The translations under genes were made by a program, and so were the position numbers. Source: CAWGCA01 sp963820955 (lineage in GTDB: Bacteria; Pseudomonadota; Gammaproteobacteria; Chromatiales; Chromatiaceae). From it: a stretch of 64,000 nt of DNA. Each line of letters starts with the position of its first letter. The stretch's first letter is position 1. The notes beneath the pieces were generated by a model. That model made no database searches. It worked only from the letters and a program-made list of their open reading frames with translations, and had not been told where the DNA came from. The stretch is taken from NCBI GenBank assembly GCA_963820955.1, contig CAWGCA010000032.1, positions 38,357 to 102,356 on the forward strand, read 5' to 3'. This document shows positions 35,273 through 46,081 of the stretch, in pieces.

Positions 35273-36733
35273 ATGCACTGGCTGGCGATATATCTTCCCC
35301 GCCTGCCCCTGGAGGTACTGGCCTCGAGTGATGACAGCAGGTCGTCGCTGGCGGTCAGTGAACGGCGGGGTTCATGTCGCCGTATCGTCTTGTGTGACGA
35401 GGCGGCGGTGGCCGATGGCATCAGGGTCGGAATGAATACTGCTGCCGCTCGGGCGGTGTCGGAGAGCCTGTGTGTCCTGGAGCGTGACCGGGGACGGGAG
35501 CTTTCCGCTCTGGAAGGCCTGGCGCTCTGGGCCGGCGGCTTCACTTCCCAGGTATCCCTGGCACCACCCCGGGGATTGCTGCTCGAATTGGGCGGCAGTC
35601 TGCGCCTGTTTGGTGGGATTCGTTCGCTGTTGCTGCAGATTCGCTCCGGGCTTCGCGGATTCGGTTATCAGGCCCTGCTCTGCCTGGCGCCAACGCCCGG
35701 TGGTGCCCTGCTGCTGGCCGGGGATGGCCGGGAAGGGGTGATCCGGGATATAGCGGGATTACGTCGGGCGCTTGCCTCCCTTCCCCTGCATCGTATTCCA
35801 CTCGAGCGGGGGAAACGTGATGCCCTCTACGGTATGGGACTGCAGCGGCTCGGTGATCTGCTGGCCCTGCCTGCAGCCGGTCTTGGCCGCCGCCTGGGGC
35901 AGGAGTTCCTGCATTACCTGGAACGGATCCTCGGTCAGGCACCGGATCCTCAACGCCTGTTTGAACCGCCCGCCTGGTTCCAGCGCCGGCTGGAACTGCC
36001 TGCCGAGGTACGGTCGACCAAGGCCTTGCGGTTTGCCGCCCGCCGGCTGATTCTGGAACTAAGCGGCTTTCTCCTGGCCCGGCAGGCCGGTACCCAGCGT
36101 CTCGACTGGCTGCTGGTTTATGAAGGTGGGGAGATGTATCGCTTTCGGCTCGGTCTGAGGACCCCTGAGCGGGAGCCGGCGCGGTTCCAGCAACTGCTGC
36201 GGGAGCGACTGGAGCGGCTAGAATTGGCGGCGCCGGTATGGGAGGTTGGTCTGACGGTGAGGGATATCCAGCCGCTGACCGGACGTCCCTTGAACCTGTT
36301 CACAGCCGAGCAGGAGGGACGTGAAGCCGGTCAGCACCTGCTGGAGCGGTTGCAGGCGCGGTTAGGGGGTGAGGTGGTGAGCAGCATACGGTGGGTCCCG
36401 GATCATCGACCCGAACGGGCCTGGCGCCGATGCGCCCCGGACGAGGCGGCATCAGGATATCCGCCGGGAGAGGGAAGGAAAGAGCAGAGCCCGACCGGAC
36501 GCCCCCTCTGGCTGCTTGCCGAGCCAGTGCTGCTGGAGGTGCGCAATGGTCGTCCCTGGTATGGCGGTCGGTTGGAGCTGGGTGCGGAGCGTGAGCGAAT
36601 TGAGACCGGGTGGTGGGACGGCGGGGAGGTGGCCAGGGACTATTTCGTAGCCGTTAGTCACAGCGGGGAAAGGCTCTGGATATACCGTGAACTGGGTGCT
36701 GGCCGGCGATGGTATCTCCATGGCTTTTTCTGA
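35273..36733 (+). CDS. imuB: ImuB, Y-family polymerase-like mutagenesis protein
   Basis: 486 residues of UmuC/DinB fold. The first strand reads MHWLAIYLPRLPLEVL where active Y-family enzymes have DxDxFFASVE, so the catalytic acid is lost, as in all ImuB. ImuB binds the sliding clamp and recruits DnaE2 and ImuA. The palm/fingers (about 1-170), the helix-hairpin-helix (YGMGLQRLGDLLALPAAGLGR) and the little-finger-like region follow. It starts ten bases after imuA with a weak ribosome site, suggesting coupling. In most genomes dnaE2 is the next gene, but here DUF2937 follows on the opposite strand. Confidence 0.9.
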   Translation: MHWLAIYLPRLPLEVLASSDDSRSSLAVSERRGSCRRIVLCDEAAVADGIRVGMNTAAARAVSESLCVLERDRGRELSALEGLALWAGGFTSQVSLAPPRGLLLELGGSLRLFGGIRSLLLQIRSGLRGFGYQALLCLAPTPGGALLLAGDGREGVIRDIAGLRRALASLPLHRIPLERGKRDALYGMGLQRLGDLLALPAAGLGRRLGQEFLHYLERILGQAPDPQRLFEPPAWFQRRLELPAEVRSTKALRFAARRLILELSGFLLARQAGTQRLDWLLVYEGGEMYRFRLGLRTPEREPARFQQLLRERLERLELAAPVWEVGLTVRDIQPLTGRPLNLFTAEQEGREAGQHLLERLQARLGGEVVSSIRWVPDHRPERAWRRCAPDEAASGYPPGEGRKEQSPTGRPLWLLAEPVLLEVRNGRPWYGGRLELGAERERIETGWWDGGEVARDYFVAVSHSGERLWIYRELGAGRRWYLHGFF

Positions 36734-36747
36734 ACAGGTGGTGCGCC

Positions 36748-37281
36748 TCAGGCGCTTCGGTCACCTTCACGCAGACGTCTGCGCCGCCCGCTGCCGATCA
36801 TCAGTCCAGTCAGGGAGAACAGCAGATTGAATCCTGCGGCGGTCAGGATGCCCAGCCCCATACCGCAGATAGCGGTCTCTGCCTCAAGGGGTGCGGTAGC
36901 AGAATATCCGGATATCGACTCCTTCAGCACTTCTGGGTCGGCATGCAGCGTCACATGGAATATCTGGTAGAAGAGATTGGCGTCCAGCGCGGCCAGCTCC
37001 TGTGAAAATCGCTGAATTCTGACGTGGGCGTTTTCGATCAGTCTGGCCTCCGCCCGAAATACCGGGTCACTGCTGCGTTTATGTCTCTCGATCAGCGCTT
37101 CCAGGTTACCGTTCAGATACCTGTCCGCGATCTCCTGGAAGCCTTTGATATGCAATACCGCCTCTGCATGATGGGCGCTGATCCTGTGACTGTATTGCGC
37201 AATAAAGCCAGGAATCTGGATACCCAGGAGAAAGGCGGCAACGAACAGCACCATGGTCGTATATCTTCTGATGACTCTCAT
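36748..37281 (-). CDS. DUF2937-type membrane protein
   Basis: 177 residues with a membrane helix at each end (about 8-28 and 133-158) and a helical periplasmic domain between (FQEIADRYLNGNLEALIERH...SDPVFRAEARLI). The blocks LGIQIPGFIAQY and DPVF match DUF2937 as I remember it. No function is known. It starts seven bases after the PqiA-like gene, so both form an operon. Confidence 0.75.
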   Translation of the reverse strand: MRVIRRYTTMVLFVAAFLLGIQIPGFIAQYSHRISAHHAEAVLHIKGFQEIADRYLNGNLEALIERHKRSSDPVFRAEARLIENAHVRIQRFSQELAALDANLFYQIFHVTLHADPEVLKESISGYSATAPLEAETAICGMGLGILTAAGFNLLFSLTGLMIGSGRRRRLREGDRSA

Positions 37282-37288
37282 CCCTGGA

Positions 37289-37792
37289 TCACTTCTCCGG
37301 GTCGGAGGTCAGGACGACGACACGCGCCGTAATGAACATAGTTAGAAGAATCGACAGCGCGAAGGCATAAAGGCCATATCGCATTTCCACGTTTGCGATA
37401 GCACCCAGTTTGACCGCGACAACCAGGACGGCCACCACAAACACATCCAGCATGGACCATTTTCCATAGAGATGCATCCAATGCAGATACCGTCGCTGCC
37501 GCGCACTTCCGGTTGCACCTCGGCTGAGGAGGCGGTAGAGCACATGCAGTTTGAGAATGGGCAATATCACACTGAATCCGGTGATGATGAAAAACAGAAA
37601 CCACTGACCTTCCTGCAGCAGTTGAAGGATGCCTGAGGTCACAGAGAAGGTGCTTTCAACGATCACGAACTTTTCCAGTGTGACGATGGGCGATATCAGC
37701 CCCACACACAGCAGCAGGGAAGCCATGATCACAAGCCATCGGAGCTGCCTTGCTTGCACGGCATAGCGTTGCGAGACGAGGTTTTCTTTCAA
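37289..37792 (-). CDS. PqiA family membrane protein
   Basis: 167 residues with four membrane helices. The segments GKWSMLDVFVVAVLVVAVKLG and MRYGLYAFALSILLTM are the signature of one PqiA half-unit (paraquat-inducible protein A). PqiA works with MCE-type PqiB in lipid transport in E. coli, but no MCE gene is next to it. Short, single-domain members such as this are common and uncharacterised. Confidence 0.82.
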   Translation of the reverse strand: MKENLVSQRYAVQARQLRWLVIMASLLLCVGLISPIVTLEKFVIVESTFSVTSGILQLLQEGQWFLFFIITGFSVILPILKLHVLYRLLSRGATGSARQRRYLHWMHLYGKWSMLDVFVVAVLVVAVKLGAIANVEMRYGLYAFALSILLTMFITARVVVLTSDPEK

Positions 37793-38140
37793 CAGGGCTA
37801 TCCGCTTGATTCATGGGTTGCAGTCACCAGAGAGCGGCAAATGCGGTCATACAAACTCCGAGAGGCCAGCAACAAAACCTCGATCATTGTCGTCAGGCCT
37901 TTAAACAGGATAGTCACGATACTCACTCCGGCACGTGCAAGGTGCCCAACCAGTCGATACATCTACACTGAGTCGGTTCGCTGCCGGCAGGGTAGCGCCC
38001 AACGGCCATAGTTTACCATCGCTTTGTGTACGATCAGGAGTAAGGCGGATATCGCTGCCGATGGCGGTGAGTCCGATAGACCATCAGATCACGATACTAA
38101 CCGGACCGGAAGTTGGGATAGCAGGCGAAAAAAGCGTGGC
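37793..38140. other. Gene-free gap upstream of the PqiA-like gene
   Basis: I see no frame with a recognisable product or good ribosome site. It must hold the promoter of the minus-strand PqiA/DUF2937 pair and the 3' end of the hemerythrin transcript. No strong repeat or terminator was found. Confidence 0.4.
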
Positions 38141-38596
38141 TCAACGCCGCCAAAGCCTTTTGATCCAGGACTTTTTTTCCAGATGCGGGCTGACACCGGC
38201 GGCCAGAAAAAAGCCGCTGTAGTTCATGTCCTCTTCCAGGATATGCTTGGTGAGCCAGGTCTTGAGGAAGTGCATCAGTTCGAAGCTGATGGCTTTTTTC
38301 CCCGCGGCAACCTTCTCTTTGAGTTCAACCACATGCTGCAGCAGTTCCTCGTGTATTTCCCTATGCTCCTCATAACCCGGATAGTTGAGAATTCGCATCA
38401 GGCTCTCTTCCACCGCGAAGTGTATGCGGGTGTAGTCGGCCAGTTCTGCCAGAATGCCCTGGACGGCGTCACTTCCGTGGTGTTCCTGAATGGCCTCATG
38501 CATCCGGTTTACCAGGCTTACCAGCACCTTGTGTTGTTCATCGATCTCTTCGATTCCGACACTGAGCTGCTCCGACCATGCGACAAAATTTCCCAT
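38141..38596 (-). CDS. Bacteriohemerythrin
   Basis: 151 residues of the four-helix hemerythrin fold: SEQLSVGIEEIDEQHKVLV (first His), RIHFAVEESLMRILNYPGYEEHREIHEELLQHV (four ligands HxxxE...HxxxH) and FLKTWLTKHILEEDM (the last His and Asp). This set of ligands for a diiron site is complete, so reversible O2 binding is likely. The C terminus has about 20 extra residues that end KKSWIKRLWRR, which is basic. Single gene. Confidence 0.92.
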   Translation of the reverse strand: MGNFVAWSEQLSVGIEEIDEQHKVLVSLVNRMHEAIQEHHGSDAVQGILAELADYTRIHFAVEESLMRILNYPGYEEHREIHEELLQHVVELKEKVAAGKKAISFELMHFLKTWLTKHILEEDMNYSGFFLAAGVSPHLEKKSWIKRLWRR

Positions 38597-38778
38597 AGAT
38601 CTATCCTTTATGACAAAGACAGGCTATCTGATACGGCCATTCAGTATTTTAGCGGTCAGGAATGAGCGGAACTTTAAGCGCAACAGCACGTCCCTGCTGT
38701 GACGCAAGCTTTTCCGCGCCGGGTGGGGGCTGGGGCTGTGATGGTGGGTGAAAACCGGGTTGATTCGAAGGAGTTCCG

Positions 38779-40545
38779 TCAGGAGGAGAACAGCCGGCCG
38801 AGCCAGGAGCGCCTCCGCCCGGTCGTTTCCGGGGTCTTTTTAACCAGCTGTTCGAGAGGCTGATTTACGAATCCTTTCAGACACTTGCTGCAGATTTGAT
38901 CGTACAGTGCCCGGGACTCCTTCAGCAGTGCCTCCCGGTCGCGGACGAAATAGTCATTGGCAGTGGAATTGAAGGCGTCGACGATGGCCTGAAATCCCTT
39001 GAAGGTCTCAGCGATGACGAATTGCGCCGACTCGTTCTGCAGGAATACCAACTCACGGATCATTTCGCCAAGGGATTTTTCTTCCTGTTTTCCGGTGCCC
39101 ATCAATCCCTGCAGTTTGATTTTAAGCGCATCATTGAATTGTTTGAACTGTACCGACTTTTTCGCCTCATTAGTATCCAGACTGCGGTCCACTACGATTT
39201 TGAGCTGGGCGATATTCTGAATCAGATGGGAGGTGGTGAGGTCGGAGATCAAATCCCGCATCACAGGAAGGTCCAGCTTCTGTTCGCTGTAGGCGAGAAA
39301 CTGGGAATTGGAAAAGATGATGGAATAGATCTTGATCCAGTTGGTTAGAAGAGCGGGGCTTACGGCCGCGGAGATATCCAGTGCCGATCGCTCCAGTTCG
39401 GAAAACGATTTCTTAGAGGCGGCCTCCTGCTGGCGCTGGGATATGGTAAAGATCTCTTTCAGACAGACCAGTTTTTCCAGGGCGAGTCGGGCCTTTTCCT
39501 GATCCTCGTCACTTAGCTTCTGCACGTTGGGAGCAAGGTGTTTCAGATATTCCTTGGTGCATGCCAGGTCAGTTCGGATGATCCGGTGTCGAATCCGCAT
39601 CATTTCTTCGGCGCACAAATACTCCTCGACGAAGGTTTTTGCCAGTCTTTTCAGCATTGCCGACTTGTCATGATTGACCTGGATCAGAAGTTCTTCCAGT
39701 ATTTTTCTTCCCTTGAGAGAAATATCCGAAGAGGCCTGATAACTTAAAACAGTGGATACGGGGTTCCAGAAATGCTCCCATTCCGTGGTTGAAAGCAGGG
39801 CCTGTTTTTGTATGAATTGGAATAGCCGGTCTATCGCAATATGAAACAGGATTTGCTGAATCAGGGGCGGTTCTTCACCTGTTTCCAGATAGTGCTGGAA
39901 TAGGGAAAGCTGCTCGATGTCAAGCTCCTCGTCTGATTTAGAATCCTTCCCAGATTGCGTGTCAAAACAGTTCAGCAGATAGGGTTTTACAGAAATATAC
40001 TTGTAACCCGCTCTCAGTTTCAGGTAGAGCTGTGGGAAGAGTGCATTGAGCGCGACAATGTTCTTGATCGGGAAGTTGCTGAACGGCTGCAGTGTGTCAA
40101 CGATTGTCCGTCTGCCGTTTTCAACCCGAATCATTTCATTCTTGTATTCTTCGACAAGCGCATCGGAAATCTGACTGGCATCGCCATGACCGGAATCAAT
40201 CCGGACTTGTGACAGGAAATCGCTGGGCATCTTGGTGCTCAGAAAAATCTCAGCCAATTCAGGATTAAACTTGCGTTTGAGCTGTTCTCCGATTTCGAAA
40301 TAATTCGCTTCAACACTGAGTGCGCCGCCAGACTGGAGTTCCTGTTCTGCTTTTGCCGCCAGTGCTTCGACTATCTCCTCGATCCTGCTGGATGTAGATC
40401 GTACCTTGCCTTCCACGACCAACTGGCGGCAGAGCTCCGAGAACCCCTCTTGGTTACGGAAACGGGTTACCAGTTGGACGATTTTGCTGACGTTTCTGCC
40501 CTTGTACTCGGACAGAAACGCCTCATTGAATGCGTTAAGATCCAT
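38779..40545 (-). CDS. Large helical protein of unknown function
   Basis: 588 residues without signal or membrane segments. It is almost wholly helical by composition, with many Glu, Lys, Leu and Gln, and has a basic C terminus (GRRRSWLGRLFSS). I recognise no motif. Base composition appears more AT-rich than in neighbouring genes, which could mean transfer or weak codon selection. It stands alone between hemerythrin and an empty 566-base gap. The open frame over 1.7 kb and the start MDLNAFNEAFLSEYKG support a real gene. Confidence 0.65.
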   Translation of the reverse strand: MDLNAFNEAFLSEYKGRNVSKIVQLVTRFRNQEGFSELCRQLVVEGKVRSTSSRIEEIVEALAAKAEQELQSGGALSVEANYFEIGEQLKRKFNPELAEIFLSTKMPSDFLSQVRIDSGHGDASQISDALVEEYKNEMIRVENGRRTIVDTLQPFSNFPIKNIVALNALFPQLYLKLRAGYKYISVKPYLLNCFDTQSGKDSKSDEELDIEQLSLFQHYLETGEEPPLIQQILFHIAIDRLFQFIQKQALLSTTEWEHFWNPVSTVLSYQASSDISLKGRKILEELLIQVNHDKSAMLKRLAKTFVEEYLCAEEMMRIRHRIIRTDLACTKEYLKHLAPNVQKLSDEDQEKARLALEKLVCLKEIFTISQRQQEAASKKSFSELERSALDISAAVSPALLTNWIKIYSIIFSNSQFLAYSEQKLDLPVMRDLISDLTTSHLIQNIAQLKIVVDRSLDTNEAKKSVQFKQFNDALKIKLQGLMGTGKQEEKSLGEMIRELVFLQNESAQFVIAETFKGFQAIVDAFNSTANDYFVRDREALLKESRALYDQICSKCLKGFVNQPLEQLVKKTPETTGRRRSWLGRLFSS

Positions 40546-41111
40546 AGACGTTCTGTGTCTGGGACAGGTGCCTCCAAAAACTGATCAAACCGCCAGTTCG
40601 ATCAGTACTGTTAGGAACAGCGTTATACGACGATCTTCATCTTTGGATAAGTTACCACAAAGCGCTTCAGAGGGGGGCACAAGTAGGAGAGAAATAAGCA
40701 GTAATCAGCTTTGTCGCGGGCGGTGAAAGGAGCAGGCAGCTGGCAGTGTGGATGCGTAAAAATAGGCCCTAACACATCCCATATGTATACTTTCTCCGTA
40801 TGCGCCAAGGAAGCTGTTGGCGGCCATCAGTTCCGCGATAGTATCGATTGAGTGGCCCAGGGAGTTGCTGTTGATGTAGCCCTAATACCGGTCTTTTTCG
40901 GGATAGTGGCCGGCCTTCTCTATACGCCAGTTTTAACCAGGCTGTTAGAATGCAGCAGACGGAGATAGTATTTCCCATCTGACAGGCGAGGTTGCACTCT
41001 GGTGGGTGGAAATTTGCCCCGGGCGTCTACTGGAGTTCAATCTATTTTTGGTCACTAGGGCACAGACGAATCATCGCTTGCTGCTTTTGGTTTTTAGGTT
41101 TGAGATCGTTT
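40546..41111. other. 566-base gap without a supported gene
   Basis: Short frames exist at 40623-40808 and 40769-40978 on the minus strand, but they overlap each other and have no recognisable similarity or good ribosome site. The promoter of the NUDIX gene (plus strand) and the leader of the 588-residue protein gene must lie here. No clear repeat or RNA gene was seen. Confidence 0.4.
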
Positions 41112-41681
41112 ATGAAATTCTGCAGTCAATGTGGTGGCCGTATCGCGCTAGAAATTCCCGAGGGCGACAATCGGCAGCGGCATGTGTGCGCCTGTTGTGG
41201 CACGATTCATTACCAGAACCCCAAGGTAGTTACCGGCTGTATTCCTGAGTGGCAGGGCAGGGTGTTGCTCTGCCGCCGCGCCATTGAACCCAGATACGGT
41301 TTGTGGACGCTGCCGGCGGGGTTTATGGAAAACGGTGAATCCAGCCACGAGGGTGCTGCCCGGGAGACCCTGGAAGAGGCCAATGCCCGGGTTGAGGTTG
41401 CCGAGTTGTATACCCTTTTCAACCTGCCTCGGATTGATCAGATCTATATGCTGTTTCGTGGCCAACTGCTGGATCTGGATTTCGGTCCGGGGGAGGAGAG
41501 TCTGGAAGTCAGGCTCTTCTCTCGAGAGGAACTGCCGTGGGATCGGTTGGCGTTTCAGGTGGTGAGTGAAACCCTGAAGTTCTACTTCCAGGATCAGGAT
41601 GTCGGCGACTTCAGGATGCGTGCGGGAACCCTGGAGCGGGTATCTGAATCACCCAGAAGCTATCGAACAATTCTTTTGTAG
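41112..41681 (+). CDS. NUDIX hydrolase with N-terminal zinc ribbon
   Basis: 189 residues. MKFCSQCGGRIA and HVCACCGTIHYQNP form a four-Cys zinc ribbon. The NUDIX box follows: GFMENGESSHEGAARETLEE (GX5EX7REUXEE). The pattern resembles the Nudix_N_2 group, which includes NADH pyrophosphatase-like and ADP-ribose-type enzymes. The substrate is not predictable. The ATG at 41112 is preferred because the zinc ribbon starts there, although the frame is open from 40992. Confidence 0.88.
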   Translation: MKFCSQCGGRIALEIPEGDNRQRHVCACCGTIHYQNPKVVTGCIPEWQGRVLLCRRAIEPRYGLWTLPAGFMENGESSHEGAARETLEEANARVEVAELYTLFNLPRIDQIYMLFRGQLLDLDFGPGEESLEVRLFSREELPWDRLAFQVVSETLKFYFQDQDVGDFRMRAGTLERVSESPRSYRTILL

Positions 41682-41753
41682 ATGTACAAACTCCACGGGA
41701 GTCAGGATGCCGGGAGTTGGCTCTGAATCCTAATTTATTGCCTTGACGGAGTA

Positions 41754-42578
41754 CTAGTTGGCCGAGTAGACCAGCCGTACATTGGTAGCGATAAGTCCTT
41801 CGTCCACTTCGCTCTCCTGCAGATAGAATTCTACAATGCTTCCGCGGTTCATCATTTCATCGACAGAGACATTGTCGGCCAGCTCGTTAGCGTGGCAAAA
41901 GACACTTTCGTAAGGGGATTCAGGATCACGCGGATCGGTAATCCATAGATTGGGCGATATTTCCCGTACGAACCGGAGAAATCCATATCGCTTGTCGGAG
42001 AACCATTTGGTGCAGATACCACGGACACAGGAGCCGGGTTTACCCCACTCGTTGCGTAGTTCGTGGGAAAAAGGGAGCAGGTCGGGAATAAGATAACCCT
42101 GGTAAAATGCATCCACCTGCCGCTGCAACTGCTTGGACACATTTTTGAACCCCAGTAGTTCCACCCGGCAGCCGCGGTTTTGAAGTGCGGTGACCACCTG
42201 CAGGAAATCCCCGTCTCCCGTGACTAGCAGCACCAGGTCCAGATTCTCCACCTGCAGCATGGCGTCCACGGCCAAGTCCAGGTCGGCATTCGCCTTGGTA
42301 CTGATATTCCCCTCGTCGTCAACAAAACGGCGAACATGCTTGACGATGATCTTCCAGCCGTAGTCACGCACCATCTGCTGGTAGCTGCGCGACTTCTTCA
42401 GGTAATCTGGATCTTCCCGCCCACGTTCCTGATCAAATGCAAGGTAGGTGTTCAGGCGCAACAGCGTACCGCTGTCCCGTGCGGCAAAACGGCGCAGGAT
42501 ATCGTACCGCAGTTGATAACCGCCGTTGAATTTAATGTTCTCGGCGTCCACGAACACGCCAACTTTCAGATTACTCAA
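41754..42578 (-). CDS. NYN/LabA-like PIN-fold protein with a C-terminal cold-shock-like domain
   Basis: 274 residues from the TTG start. The NYN domain has LKVGVFVDAENIKFNGGYQL (first catalytic Asp), STKANADLDLAVDAML and LLVTGDGDFLQVVTALQNRGCRVELLG, giving the Asp set of PIN-fold RNases. The C terminus, from GICTKWFSDKRYGFLRFV to VFCHANEL, resembles a cold-shock/S1-like RNA-binding fold. The TTG at 42578 (GAGG nine bases upstream) is preferred over an ATG at 42647, because that ATG lies inside the hairpin that ends acs. Role probably RNA processing; target unknown. Confidence 0.75.
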   Translation of the reverse strand: MSNLKVGVFVDAENIKFNGGYQLRYDILRRFAARDSGTLLRLNTYLAFDQERGREDPDYLKKSRSYQQMVRDYGWKIIVKHVRRFVDDEGNISTKANADLDLAVDAMLQVENLDLVLLVTGDGDFLQVVTALQNRGCRVELLGFKNVSKQLQRQVDAFYQGYLIPDLLPFSHELRNEWGKPGSCVRGICTKWFSDKRYGFLRFVREISPNLWITDPRDPESPYESVFCHANELADNVSVDEMMNRGSIVEFYLQESEVDEGLIATNVRLVYSAN

Positions 42579-42636
42579 CTGTTTGAAACCTCGAACCCCG
42601 CAAACGGAATGCCCAGCCGGTGTGCTGCGTTGCAGG

Positions 42637-42665
42637 CCGGCTCCCATAACTGGGTGGGAGCCGGC
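42637..42665 (-). terminator. Perfect hairpin after acs
   Basis: GCCGGCTCCCA and TGGGAGCCGGC (11 bases, no mismatch) lie 17 bases after the acs stop codon. No T run follows, so it may act as an RNA-stabilising structure or a factor-dependent terminator. Confidence 0.55.
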
Positions 42666-42681
42666 TATGATCTGACGTCGG

Positions 42682-44628
<1,947 letters not shown>

Positions 44629-44706
44629 GGTTTATCTCCTTTGGTGTCAATGGCAGTGCGTTGAGATTATGTTCTAAGGAAACTCCGATTTATTCAACGA
44701 ACCAAT

Positions 44707-44776
44707 GTAGGGTGCGCCATGCGCACCGGGAACAACATGCAAATCGCTGATTCATGATGCGCATGGCGCACCCTAC
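44707..44776. repeat. Inverted repeat GTAGGGTGCGCCATGCGCA / TGCGCATGGCGCACCCTAC
   Basis: Nineteen-base arms, perfect, separated by 32 bases. The GTAGGGTGCGCCATGCGCACC type of string recurs in many proteobacterial genomes as a dispersed element, from memory. It lies upstream of acs (minus strand) and downstream of the 44887 gene, so it may affect transcript ends. Confidence 0.75.
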
Positions 44777-44886
44777 AGACTATATTTTTTCGTTTGTTGC
44801 TGTTGACGGCAGGTGGGGAGAATAGCCTGTACGCTGACTGCTCGCTCCACCCGGCGTCCATTCCCTTTCTGTTGAAAACTCCTTTG

Positions 44887-45198
44887 TTACATTCCGGGCA
44901 TGCGCCCGCGGTAGCGCTCTTCTTGTTCCGGGTCATCGGTTTCGATTCGGCACCGGCTGCCCGAAGTGCAGGTACCCGTTGCACAGCCCAGGTGGCGGTT
45001 CACGATAAAAAAACCCGGGAGCAGTAGGGGAAAAAGTGCCAGCCAGAACCAGTCCCCTCCGCCGGCAAAGCTCTCCGGCTGCAACAGCCAGGTGGTAAAC
45101 GCCAGTCCTGCCTGGTAAAAGAGAACGGCGTAGATTACCCAGTAGACCCGGCGGGTCAATGGGTGTGTCAGCAGGGTTTTTAACTGTGATATGTCCAT
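44887..45198 (-). CDS. Hypothetical small membrane protein
   Basis: 103 residues with two membrane helices (about 18-38 and 48-68). A Cys-rich loop HLGCATGTCTSGSRC follows, then an acidic C terminus (DDPEQEERYRGRMPGM). The family is unknown. The three Cys in twelve residues could bind metal. It follows the exonuclease gene by 17 bases and is probably co-transcribed with it. Confidence 0.55.
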   Translation of the reverse strand: MDISQLKTLLTHPLTRRVYWVIYAVLFYQAGLAFTTWLLQPESFAGGGDWFWLALFPLLLPGFFIVNRHLGCATGTCTSGSRCRIETDDPEQEERYRGRMPGM

Positions 45199-45215
45199 AG
45201 GTTATGCATTATGGG

Positions 45216-45944
45216 CTAAAAATGCCCTAATTCGTATTGTCGATTGATCAGTTTCTGCACCGGGTTGTTAAACTCAGTCAGGCGGGCCGTCAGTTTGATG
45301 AAGACCTGCGCAGCCGTCATCGCATCGCCGTGGGAGGTGTGCCGGCCGTGGACCTCAACCTGGGAAAATTCAGCTACCTCCTCCAGGGTATAGTGACCGA
45401 CCCGGCCGCTATTGACCAGATAGAGCAGCATGGTGTCCAGCCAGGGATGCTTCAGATGGCAGAGTAGTTCTTTACGCAGTATTTTGTTGAGAAAGCGGAT
45501 GTCGAAACCGATATGGTGACCCACCAGTACGCTTTCACCGACAAAATCGGCGACCTCCAGCAGCATCTCCTCCATCACCGGGGCATCCGCCACATCCTCG
45601 TTGGTGATGTGATGGATCTCGGTAGATTCCGGTGGAATGTCCCGGCCAGGATTGATCAGCGTGTTTAACTCTCTACCGGTGATCTCCATACCCTGGATTT
45701 CGATCAGAGAGATGGAGCAGATCTCGTCTCCGGCATAGGCCCGCAGTCCAGTGGTCTCGGTATCTATGACCACGAAGCGGGTATTTTCCAATGACTGCCG
45801 GGTCAGTTTCTTCGGGTCGAGCGCCAGCAGCCGATCATGAAGTGCGACCATGGACGGATCGGCCAGCAGGGCGCCTTTTTTCAAGGTGCGCCTGAGGCCC
45901 GCGTGGATGCGCCCGAAGAGCTCGCCTAACTGTTCGCTGGCCAC
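45216..45944 (-). CDS. DEDDh 3'-5' exonuclease (DNA polymerase III epsilon-like)
   Basis: 242 residues. Exo motifs FVVIDTETTGL (about residue 57), VGHHIGFDIRFLNK and HTSHGDAMTAAQVF match the proofreading exonuclease fold. No polymerase domain or PHP is attached. This version is often found between acs/symporter genes and a cNMP/CBS/DUF294 protein in gammaproteobacteria, as here; its substrate in that setting is not known. It lies 137 bases downstream of that gene. Confidence 0.9.
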   Translation of the reverse strand: MASEQLGELFGRIHAGLRRTLKKGALLADPSMVALHDRLLALDPKKLTRQSLENTRFVVIDTETTGLRAYAGDEICSISLIEIQGMEITGRELNTLINPGRDIPPESTEIHHITNEDVADAPVMEEMLLEVADFVGESVLVGHHIGFDIRFLNKILRKELLCHLKHPWLDTMLLYLVNSGRVGHYTLEEVAEFSQVEVHGRHTSHGDAMTAAQVFIKLTARLTEFNNPVQKLINRQYELGHF

Positions 45945-46081
45945 CGCGCTCTATTTCCTTGATGGCTGACAACGTTGGACCTGCCAGACGCGGCATCGGG
46001 CACAGGCGCCTCTTGTTGCACGCATGCCGGTGTCTTGGCGTTGTTGCCGTGGAAAATTTCGATGTTCACCGCTTATGATCC

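Noticed and set aside
40623..40978. Two short minus-strand frames in the empty gap before the NUDIX gene
   Set aside because: They overlap each other, have no good ribosome site and resemble nothing known.
42579..42647. N-terminal extension of the NYN protein to the ATG at 42647
   Set aside because: The ATG is inside a perfect hairpin after acs and has no ribosome site; the domain starts at the later TTG.
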